The position numbers and the translations under genes were made by a program. From DASUFH01 sp036274645 (GTDB taxonomy: Bacteria > Acidobacteriota > Terriglobia > 20CM-2-55-15): a stretch of DNA of 14,858 bases. The notes beneath the pieces were generated by a model that worked only from the letters and a program-made list of their open reading frames with translations, had not been told where the DNA came from and did no database searches. Below, in pieces: positions 6,842 through 13,387 of this stretch. The stretch covers positions 1 through 14,858 of the forward strand of contig DASUFH010000041.1 of assembly GCA_036274645.1 (NCBI GenBank), read 5' to 3'. Position 1 is the stretch's first letter, and the number at the start of each line of letters is the position of its first letter.

Positions 6842-7699
6842 AAGGCGCCGCAGTTTGTCGGGATTAACGATGATGAACAGGTTGCGGATCAATCCATCGC
6901 GGATGTCGAGGATTGTTGCAGATTTTACAGCGCCGTGACGCGTCACGACGAGCGCCGGCTGGCCATTCAACTCCGACATTGTTACGGTTGCATCCGGCTG
7001 CAGGCCTTTGCGCGTCACGCCAACCACAAAGCGGGCGATAGGATCGGCGCCGGTTACGGTATTCAGGGCGGCTCGGACCTTGCCGCCTCCGTCGCTCATC
7101 AGTACGGCGTTTTCAACGAACAACGACATCAAACCCTTTACATCTCCATCGCGAGCGGTTTGCAGGAATCGGGCGGTGATCGTTTGCGTCTCTTCACGTG
7201 AGGGATCGAATCGACGATGACGTCTTGAGATGTGATCCCTGGCGCGGTGCGCCATCTGACGGCAATTGGCCTCGCTCTTTTCCAGAATCGCTGCGATTTC
7301 CGAGTAGTCGTAATCGAATACTTCATGCAGCAGGAACGCCGCGCGCTCCGCCGGCGCCAGGCTTTCCAGCAGGACCATGAACGCCATGGTGAGCGACTCA
7401 GCGAGTTCAACGTGATCACCGGCGTGGGAAGCGAACGTCGTCATGATCGGCTCCGGAAGCCACGCCCCCACATAGACCTCACGCTGAGCACGCGCTGATT
7501 TAAGGTTGTCGATGCATAACCGTGTGACAACACTTGCCAGATAGGAGCGGGCGGACCGCACCTCCTGATCCGACGCGTTCTGCCATCGGAGGAACGTTTC
7601 CTGGACCGCATCTTCCGCGTCCGCCCGGCTGCCGAGCATACGATACGCGATGGAGAAGAGGAGGGAACGGTTCGCGTTGAATTCTTCCAGTCGACTCAT
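6833..7699 (-). CDS. ECF41-family RNA polymerase sigma factor with SnoaL-like C-terminal domain
   Basis: A 288-residue extracytoplasmic-function sigma factor (SigJ/ECF41 type) that directs RNA polymerase to its target promoters. Region 2 spans about residues 4-75 (FSIAYRMLGSRADAEDAVQETFLRW), and region 4 about 105-160 (SLAPAERAAFLLHEVFDYDYSEIA, helix-turn-helix). A fused SnoaL/NTF2-like regulatory domain fills about 170-288. All three ECF41 hallmarks are present: WLPEP in the linker (80-84), DGGGK (203-207) and NPDKL near the C-terminus (279-283). In this group the extension, not a separate anti-sigma factor, controls activity. Its ATG overlaps the stop of the oxidoreductase gene (ATGA, 7696-7699), so it is translated by coupling from the same mRNA. 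The promoter upstream of that operon matches the ECF41 consensus, suggesting autoregulation. Confidence 0.96.
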   Translation of the reverse strand: MSRLEEFNANRSLLFSIAYRMLGSRADAEDAVQETFLRWQNASDQEVRSARSYLASVVTRLCIDNLKSARAQREVYVGAWLPEPIMTTFASHAGDHVELAESLTMAFMVLLESLAPAERAAFLLHEVFDYDYSEIAAILEKSEANCRQMAHRARDHISRRHRRFDPSREETQTITARFLQTARDGDVKGLMSLFVENAVLMSDGGGKVRAALNTVTGADPIARFVVGVTRKGLQPDATVTMSELNGQPALVVTRHGAVKSATILDIRDGLIRNLFIIVNPDKLRRLSL

Positions 7700-8973
7700 A
7701 CCGCCTGGGCTTCGAGGATAGAACGCTCCGGCCGGCTAATCAATCGCGCGGCGCGGCGGGCGCTGGCGAACGCGGCGTCGGCCAGCAACCCTTCGTCTCC
7801 CACCCAATCGCCGGCAATGTACACATTCTCCGAACGAGGGGAATCGACAGCCGGTCGCCCCTTGAAACCGCCGTCGCTCGCGCGGATCAGGCTCTGCATG
7901 ACGTTTAGTCGCGGCATAAACCGGTGATGCGCGATTTGATCTCTCCAGCCCGGTTGAATCTGATCCAGAAAACGCTCAAGCTCGGCGCGATGCGTCGCCG
8001 TGTCCGTGTCTTCATTCCACGGTATGTATTTCGCGACGTGCGCCAGAATGTTTCCTGAAGGCGCCAGATCCGCCCACCGGGAGTGCGCGGAAAAGTACAA
8101 CGGTTGATCAATTCCAATGGAGAATGTCCGGTTCGGTACGGGAAGAGCCCGTAATCCAAGATCGAGACACGCCGCCCGCACCGGCTTTGCGTCGTCGATC
8201 CATCGCAGAAGATCCGGTCCGGCGGCGTCGCCAAGGATTGCCGAAACCATCTTCGGGGGCACAGCGAGGATGAAGTTGTGGGCGGAAACCATCGCAAGAT
8301 TGTCGATCGTCACGCCGGTGTGAATGATCACACCGGCTTGGAGCGCGACGTCGCGAATGCGATTGACGAGCGTCTGCCAGCCGCCATTTAGGTAGATGAC
8401 GCCGCCCCGCAGAGCCGTCTGGAACTGGTCCAGCGCGGCGCCAGCGGAAAGATCGCGTGGAGCATTGGAGTATGTCGACAATCGGATCAGCGCTTCGATC
8501 AGCATGCGCGCTTCACGATTGTGGATGCGCGCAGCGAGCCATTCCGCCAGAGGCAATCGATCGAACGCGCGCGCGTCCAGTCGGGGCGCCGTGGCGAGAA
8601 AGCGCATCAATTCGACCCGTCCCGGGATCGGCAGAAATCGGGATTTGAATATCGACATCAGATCGACGGGCATCGGATACACGCCGCCAGCAAAAAAGAC
8701 CGTCGATCCGGCGCCCCCAACGGGCGCTTCATCGATATGGATGCCCAATTCCCCAAGCGTCTGAATCGCGTGACCGGCGCGAAAGAGCGCATGGGGGCCA
8801 AGGTTGAAATGGAATCCGTCGACATTCCGGGTCCCCGCCCGGCCGCCCAGCGTCTCGGCGCGTTCATAAACCACAACCGATTTGCCCGCCCGGCCAGCCA
8901 ACGCGGCAGCCGTCAGCCCGGCGAGGCCGCCTCCAATCACGGCAACATCGTAGATGCGGCCACCTTCTGTCAT
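7696..8973 (-). CDS. FAD-dependent oxidoreductase (phytoene-desaturase/protoporphyrinogen-oxidase-like)
   Basis: A 425-residue flavoprotein of the amine-oxidase/phytoene-desaturase superfamily. The N-terminal dinucleotide-binding fold is clear: YDVAVIGGGLAGLTAAALA with the GxGxxG loop at Gly14-Gly19, an acidic strand end (VVVYERAETLGGRAG) and a GGRAGT FAD motif. The C-terminus has the second FAD contact, NVYIAGDWVGDEGLLADAAF. There is no signal peptide. The substrate is unknown: no other carotenoid or haem genes lie nearby, so a named reaction would be a guess. ATG 8973 is supported by GGAGGC 5-6 nt upstream. It is the first gene of a two-gene unit with the ECF41 sigma factor, overlapping by 4 bases. 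ECF41 sigmas are usually next to carboxymuconolactone decarboxylase, oxidoreductase or epimerase genes; this is a flavoprotein variant of that arrangement. Confidence 0.93.
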   Translation of the reverse strand: MTEGGRIYDVAVIGGGLAGLTAAALAGRAGKSVVVYERAETLGGRAGTRNVDGFHFNLGPHALFRAGHAIQTLGELGIHIDEAPVGGAGSTVFFAGGVYPMPVDLMSIFKSRFLPIPGRVELMRFLATAPRLDARAFDRLPLAEWLAARIHNREARMLIEALIRLSTYSNAPRDLSAGAALDQFQTALRGGVIYLNGGWQTLVNRIRDVALQAGVIIHTGVTIDNLAMVSAHNFILAVPPKMVSAILGDAAGPDLLRWIDDAKPVRAACLDLGLRALPVPNRTFSIGIDQPLYFSAHSRWADLAPSGNILAHVAKYIPWNEDTDTATHRAELERFLDQIQPGWRDQIAHHRFMPRLNVMQSLIRASDGGFKGRPAVDSPRSENVYIAGDWVGDEGLLADAAFASARRAARLISRPERSILEAQAV

Positions 8974-9005
8974 TTTCCGCCTCCTTCTCGTCTTTCAAGG
9001 ATCAA

Positions 9006-9032
9006 GACGAGACGGCGGCGCGATTTGTGACA
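9006..9032 (-). promoter_or_regulatory. ECF41-type promoter of oxidoreductase-sigma operon
   Basis: On the minus strand TGTCACA (9032-9026) is followed by exactly 16 nt and then CGTC (9009-9006). This equals the ECF41 target consensus as I remember it (TGTCACA, N16, CGTC). The -10 element ends 32 nt before ATG 8973, leaving room for a short leader that contains the ribosome binding site. Position, strand and exact spacing make chance unlikely. The sigma factor encoded second in this operon would therefore drive its own transcription. Confidence 0.75.
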
Positions 9033-9339
9033 GGAGTCGCGCTGAGATTTCGGTCGGGAAATTCTTATCGAAAGGTTTCATCCGCTCCTGCCGATTCCGG
9101 CTCGAGCTTAAGACCATTCTGCAGTTGAGAATCGGTAGTTCGCCTGATGTGGCCCCCTCAGGCTCGACGCTACTCTCTAAACTACGGCGCTCCACCGACC
9201 TCGATACTCCCGGCTCCAGTACGCCGGGAGTGACCGGACTATGAGGTTGTTTAGTCTTGAGCCAACGCCATTCGTTCATCGACTGTCGTGTTCGGCGCGC
9301 GGTGAGGCTTTGATTGCGCCAGAACGAAAGGAGAAAGAA
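9033..9339. other. Intergenic region between divergent genes
   Basis: Together with the promoter it separates the oxidoreductase operon from the choloylglycine-hydrolase remnant. The only structure I see is a hairpin with a perfect 9-bp stem, ACTCCCGGC (9206-9214) with GCCGGGAGT (9223-9231), and an 8-nt loop. No T-run follows. Short open frames here look like chance. Near the end, AAAGGAG (9326-9332) is the ribosome binding site of the following gene. Confidence 0.5.
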
Positions 9340-9782
9340 ATGTGTTCAAGAATTCAATGGAAAGCAAAAGGGCAACCCGTCCTTGTCGGACGGAACATGG
9401 ACTGGACTGAGAAGCTCCCTGACAAACCAGCATCCTATGGGGAGGCGGTCGCCGGTGTGCTGAGCGTGATACGGAACATGGCTACGCCCATCGGATTCGT
9501 GGATCCCGTCAAGCCGAACGTCTCCCCCACACAATGGCGGACCATCAGCGACCTCACCAATAAGCGCTACTACTTCGAACTCACCAACATGCCCAACGTG
9601 GTGTGGTCGAATTTGAGAAGCTGGACCTGCAAAAAGGAGCCCCGATCCGGATGTTCAACCTGGCGTCGGATCTTGAAGCTGCCGGAGAGGTCTCGGGGAG
9701 ATTCAAGCCCGCGAAACCAATCGAGTTCCAGAAGGCCGGTACAGCCGTCACGTGGAAGCCGGCCAGACCGGAGGCGGCGTAA
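9340..9782 (+). pseudogene. Choloylglycine hydrolase family (linear amide C-N hydrolase), internally deleted and frameshifted
   Basis: The start is clean: AAAGGAG, then ATG 9340 and MCSRIQWKAKGQPVLVGRNM, with the N-terminal nucleophile Cys2, Arg18 and Asp21 of this family of bile-salt, penicillin V and acyl-homoserine-lactone amidases. Straight after Trp22 the protein jumps to TEKLPDKPASYGEAVAG, LSVIRNMATPIGF, QWRTISDLTNKRYYFEL and NMPNVVW, which belong near the C-terminus. About 200 or more central residues, including the rest of the active site, are absent. At TGGTC (9604-9608) one base is missing; the true continuation VEFEKLDLQKGAPIRMFNLA runs in another frame to TAA 9780. The product cannot be active. 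The junction is in frame, so deletion may have come first. Confidence 0.85.
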
Positions 9783-10037
9783 TTCGCGATGTGCTTACCG
9801 ACGCCAACGTGTAGACAGGAGGCGTCGGCAGGCTGGAGATTGAGCTTCAAAACCCAATCGAGGACACTGACCTGGTTCATTGAAGAAGAAAGCAACATCG
9901 GCGGAGGTGAGAAAATTGCGGGCCTCAGCGGATCCTGGAACCCATGCAGGTGGAAATCGCGGGACAGACCCGGATTTCAATCTATTCGGCCGAAGTCAGC
10001 GCCGTCTCTCGATTCCTAACCAGCCCTCGGAACGTTT
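9783..10037. other. Gene-free stretch, possibly decayed coding DNA
   Basis: No intact gene. Two short stretches look protein-like on the plus strand but in different frames: GGVGRLEIELQNPIEDTDLVH (about 9818-9880) and QVEIAGQTRISIYSAEVSAV (about 9945-10004), with an in-frame TGA in between. I do not recognise them. They may be debris of another gene next to the choloylglycine-hydrolase remnant, or chance. Confidence 0.3.
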
Positions 10038-10913
10038 CTAGCGCGACGATGACGCCGGGGGCGGAGGTGGATCCGTATGACAGGGTTTCGGCGCCCACTT
10101 CGATCCGTCGGGCTCCAGCTTGAACTGCGTGCTTGTATAAAAAGGTTGCGTCAGGTAGCGCGGGTCCTCGACAACGGTGATCACCAGGAGCCACGTATCC
10201 TCCCCCGGTTCGGCCGGCAGTCGATGGAAATACTCCGTAATGGTGGCGTTCTCGCTATAGGACACGCCGTTCTTGCGCAGATAGCCCTCGCGGAAACCCG
10301 TCGTCACGACTTTCAGGTCTCCACCCTGGCTGATGGACCCCGAGGGCGTCGGACCGCCACGTTGCCCTCGGCCCCCACCGCCGGGCGCGATGGGTCCGGT
10401 GGAATTGCCGATCTGGGCGCGCGCGTTCCCGCCTCGAACCGGCGGAGGCGACTCCCATTCCGCGAGGGAATACCCCTGCCAGGTCTTCTCGCCGGGCGCG
10501 CCTCCTCGGCCAAACCGCAGCAACCGAGTCTGTGACCCGGCGTCGAATTCCAGTTTGAGCGTGCTGTCATCCTGCCAGGCGATGTGGAGACGCCCGGGCT
10601 GACGCATGATTCCGCCGGCGCCAAACGCCTTGCACTGCAGGCCCGCCGCGTCATCTCTGGCGAGATCCCAGGCGTCGGCGATCCGCCGCCCCTCGCCGCT
10701 GATGGGAACGCTTTCGTAGTCACCCCGGCGCGGGGTCGCCATACGAAACCGCCAGTCTTCGCTGACCACGGATACCCAGTAGCCGGTGAGATCGACCGGC
10801 GCGGCGGTTCTCGCGTTTGCCGCTCCTCGTCCTCGCGGACCCTGCGCGTGGAGGGCGATTACCGCCGTGAGGATTGCCGTGGTCGTAATCAGGCCGGTCA
10901 CGCCTCTGGTCAT
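10038..10913 (-). CDS. Exported protein with beta-domain shared with the neighbouring MBL fusion
   Basis: A 291-residue protein of unknown function. A signal peptide covers about residues 1-23 (MTRGVTGLITTTAILTAVIALHAQ). The mature part begins DLTGYWVSVVSEDWRFRM, a pattern common in secreted acidobacterial beta-barrel-like proteins. Around residues 165-195 there is a Gly/Arg-rich low-complexity loop (GGGGRGQRGG), and the tail is proline-rich. Its C-terminal third matches the N-terminal domain of the gene before it: FREGYLRKNGVS against IKKEFYRRSGAP, then ITVVEDPRYLTQPFYTSTQF against VMIITDPVYLNEPFVNSQEF. Its ATG overlaps the stop of the MBL gene (ATGA, 10910-10913), so it is the last member of a coupled three-gene unit. 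A binding or scaffolding partner of that protein is an inference. Confidence 0.85.
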   Translation of the reverse strand: MTRGVTGLITTTAILTAVIALHAQGPRGRGAANARTAAPVDLTGYWVSVVSEDWRFRMATPRRGDYESVPISGEGRRIADAWDLARDDAAGLQCKAFGAGGIMRQPGRLHIAWQDDSTLKLEFDAGSQTRLLRFGRGGAPGEKTWQGYSLAEWESPPPVRGGNARAQIGNSTGPIAPGGGGRGQRGGPTPSGSISQGGDLKVVTTGFREGYLRKNGVSYSENATITEYFHRLPAEPGEDTWLLVITVVEDPRYLTQPFYTSTQFKLEPDGSKWAPKPCHTDPPPPPASSSR

Positions 10914-12628
10914 TTCTTCCTGCTCAGAATCCTGAAAACGGATTCCACGAATTTAGCCCCGCTTTCAGCGCCATAACGCCCGTCGTAGTCGAGCGATGGT
11001 CTTGCCGCCTTCACCTGATCCAGTGTCAAACCGCGATCGACCATGTCCCGGATCCGGTCGCGGATGATGACCACCATATCCCGGTATTCCACCAGATCGG
11101 CCTCGTCGCACACGCGCCCATGGCCCGGAATCACGTATGTGCCGCCCTCCTGCAGGTACTTCGGCACAGCGATGTCGAGCATCTTATTGAGGCCGTCAAT
11201 CAGGCCATCGATGCCGGCGCCGTCCTCCACATCAATGGCCGGAAAGGTTGTGGTCAGAAAGAGGTCGCCCGAGACCAGCACGTCCGACCCGCGGAAATAG
11301 ACGATGGCGTCGCCGGCGGTGTGCCCCGGAAAGTGATAGAGACGGATGGCCTCGCCGTTGAAGTAGAAATCGCGCTCGGGCTCAAAAAACGTATTGAGCG
11401 GGCGTTCGGTGATCGGGCGGTTCATTGCCGTCATGCGCGCCAGCGCGCCTTCATGAGCGATGATGGCGGCGGGATTACCGTTCACGGTTTCGCCCGCCTG
11501 CGAAATGGTCTCATTGCCGCCGGTGTGGTCCGGATCGGCGTTTGTATTGATGATCCATCGAATCGGTTTGCTCGACAGTTTGCGGATGGCGTCGATCAGG
11601 CGCTCGCGCGCGACCGCCGCGCCGGTATCGACCACGAGAACTCCGTCGTCGCCGATCTGAACAGCGACATTGGCTCCCGCGCCGGCCAGCATGTAGACCG
11701 CGCCCTGAACGTGGATCGCCTCGATCGTGTCCCGAATTTCCGGGGTGGTGTTTCGCGGAATCGCCGGCGCCACTTCGTTCACGAGTGTCGGCGCGACTCC
11801 TGCGGCAAACTTCGTCATGAATTCGGGATAGGTCGTTTCCGCTCCGCCCCAGATGGCCGCCAGCGGCAGTCCGAACTTCTTGGCAAAGTCTTCGATGAAC
11901 GGGTTCTGGCCTTCGAGGAAGTTCGGCACACCGCCGCTGAGAAGCACCTCCATCACGTATTCGCAGTTATAGAGCCAGTTCTGATTGCCGCGCTCCATCA
12001 GCACAAACTCCTGGCTGTTGACGAATGGCTCGTTCAGGTAGACCGGGTCGGTGATGATCATCACGTGGGAGAGCAGATTTCCGTGGCGGATGTAGTGTTC
12101 CACCACCGTCGTCCAGTCGCTGCTGGGAGCGCCGCTCCGCCGGTAGAACTCCTTCTTGATGTGCGTCGTTCTCACCGTGAGGACATCGCCGCGCCATTCC
12201 CCGGTGGAAAACCCCATGAACGTGTGTGGCGCATAGTCCGGGGGATGCGCGCGGCCATCCATCCAGATGGTCCGGTACTGCATGTACGTGCCGATGTACT
12301 CGTGGTACGCGATGACCTCCTGGGTGGCGGGATCCTTCTCTTCCCAGACACGGAACTGCAGCGGCCCCCTGTAGATGTGCGGCAGACTGTAGGGCTCGCA
12401 CTGATGTTCCAGGAGATTCACGCGTCGCACGTCGTACGACTCGGCGTAGCGCCTGGCGGCGGCGTTCATGGGAACGCCGGTGAAATCGCCCTGCACATCG
12501 CCGGGAATGCGGTCGGTATTGTCCTCGTGGTAACGGCCGGTCCACTCCCCAACGATACTGATCTGCGCGCGCGCGGCGGTCGACAGCGCCAGCGTCAGAA
12601 GCGCCGCCAGCGCGGCGCGCCGCAACAT
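10910..12628 (-). CDS. Exported fusion: beta-domain plus metallo-beta-lactamase-fold domain
   Basis: A 572-residue exported hydrolase-like protein. ATG 12628 is chosen because it begins a signal peptide (MLRRAALAALLTLALSTAARAQ) and sits one base after the preceding stop (TGAcATG); GTG 12646 is an alternative. Residues about 22-290 form a beta-rich domain (GEWTGRYHEDN to LNEPFVNSQEF) shared with the downstream gene. Residues about 320-530 are an MBL fold: VLVVDTGA, then TNADPDHTGGN, HFPGHTAGD (His436), VSGDLF and IPGHGRVCDE (His503). The usual HxHxDH is degenerate: the first two His are Asn363 and Asp365, while Asp367-His368 remain. This removes two ligands of the first zinc and keeps the second-site set (Asp367, His368, His503), so a mononuclear or altered metal site is likely. 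The substrate is unknown. Confidence 0.92.
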   Translation of the reverse strand: MLRRAALAALLTLALSTAARAQISIVGEWTGRYHEDNTDRIPGDVQGDFTGVPMNAAARRYAESYDVRRVNLLEHQCEPYSLPHIYRGPLQFRVWEEKDPATQEVIAYHEYIGTYMQYRTIWMDGRAHPPDYAPHTFMGFSTGEWRGDVLTVRTTHIKKEFYRRSGAPSSDWTTVVEHYIRHGNLLSHVMIITDPVYLNEPFVNSQEFVLMERGNQNWLYNCEYVMEVLLSGGVPNFLEGQNPFIEDFAKKFGLPLAAIWGGAETTYPEFMTKFAAGVAPTLVNEVAPAIPRNTTPEIRDTIEAIHVQGAVYMLAGAGANVAVQIGDDGVLVVDTGAAVARERLIDAIRKLSSKPIRWIINTNADPDHTGGNETISQAGETVNGNPAAIIAHEGALARMTAMNRPITERPLNTFFEPERDFYFNGEAIRLYHFPGHTAGDAIVYFRGSDVLVSGDLFLTTTFPAIDVEDGAGIDGLIDGLNKMLDIAVPKYLQEGGTYVIPGHGRVCDEADLVEYRDMVVIIRDRIRDMVDRGLTLDQVKAARPSLDYDGRYGAESGAKFVESVFRILSRKK

Positions 12629-12629
12629 G

Positions 12630-13028
12630 TCAGTTGAACGTTTCACCCGGACGTTGCCCCCAGCCGAATCCGTCGGACTTGCGGTGGAGCGAAACCATGC
12701 GGATGCGGTGATCGCTGGCGACCCGCCCCGGGTTGCCACTGATCGTGACGATGTCGCCATACTTCAACGTCTCGCTGGTCACGCCCTGCGTGCCGAGCTG
12801 CGACGCGCCTCCCCATTCGATGGACCAGCGCTGCGTCTCGCCGTTCTCGGCCTTGACTTCAACCTGTACGAACGAGTGGGGATTGCGGAACTGGAACTGG
12901 ACAAGCTTCCCTTCGATCTGGGTTGTCTTGTCTTCGAAGTAGGTCGCTGCGAACGAGTGGTGGGCAAGGGCGCGCCCTCCAGCCATCGCGACAACCGCGA
13001 CGATCGGAACAAGCCATTTCCGCGTCAT
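12630..13028 (-). CDS. DUF6152 family exported protein
   Basis: A 132-residue exported protein. ATG 13028 is preceded by AGGAGG at good spacing and starts a signal peptide (MTRKWLVPIVAVVAMAGGRALA), ruling out the longer in-frame start. The mature N-terminus HHSFAATYFEDKTTQIEGKL and the following VQFQFRNPHSFVQVEV are the hallmark of DUF6152, a small all-beta periplasmic family without known function. WSIEWGGASQL and a GDIVTISGNPGR turn follow. The pair of histidines at the mature N-terminus could bind metal, but this is unproven. It is the first gene of a three-gene unit; its stop is one base before the MBL-fusion ATG. DUF6152 genes with secreted companion proteins are common in Acidobacteriota and Proteobacteria from memory. 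Confidence 0.92.
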   Translation of the reverse strand: MTRKWLVPIVAVVAMAGGRALAHHSFAATYFEDKTTQIEGKLVQFQFRNPHSFVQVEVKAENGETQRWSIEWGGASQLGTQGVTSETLKYGDIVTISGNPGRVASDHRIRMVSLHRKSDGFGWGQRPGETFN

Positions 13029-13387
13029 GGAGGCCTCCTGAGGAATTCGGAGGCATTGTAATACAGCTGGCGTGACTGGGAAGCTTTTAGAACGGATTGT
13101 GGCCATAAGGCGTGGCATCCAGTCTCTGGGCACGACCCGAATGGCGGGGAGTATACTCCCGGGCGAACTGTGAAACGCTTATCAACTCGCGGAAGGAACC
13201 GTATCGCTATGCCCGCGCCTGACGCCCAGGACTCCGCACAGTCGACTCTCGCCCGAGTGAGTGAGCGAATTCGGGATGACAGGAGCGGCGAACCGGGCGC
13301 TACCCCAATGCGTTTGAGATCCTCCCGTCTGGAGCGCCGCTTCCAACGCGCGTCGGAATTCCGGCCCTCGCGCTGCGAGTGTTCCAG
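13029..13387. other. Divergent intergenic region with 14-bp palindrome
   Basis: Separates the DUF6152 operon (minus) from the phosphotransferase (plus). GGGAGTATACTCCC (13147-13160) is a perfect palindrome containing TATACT, a fair -10 box for the plus strand; no good -35 is seen. From 13280 the phosphotransferase frame is open without a start codon and reads protein-like (RYPNAFEILPSGAPLPTRVG). A second frame from ATG 13209 (MPAPDAQDSAQST) runs into it, so a broken N-terminal extension is possible. Confidence 0.45.

Noticed and set aside
7523..7529. Second TGTCACA (minus strand) inside the sigma factor gene
   Set aside because: It encodes part of VVTRLC and no CGTC occurs 16 nt downstream, so it does not fit the ECF41 promoter.
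11120..12637. 505-residue plus-strand open frame opposite the MBL fusion
   Set aside because: The minus-strand gene has a signal peptide, MBL motifs and operon coupling. The plus frame is Arg/Val/Asp-rich with no domain pattern.
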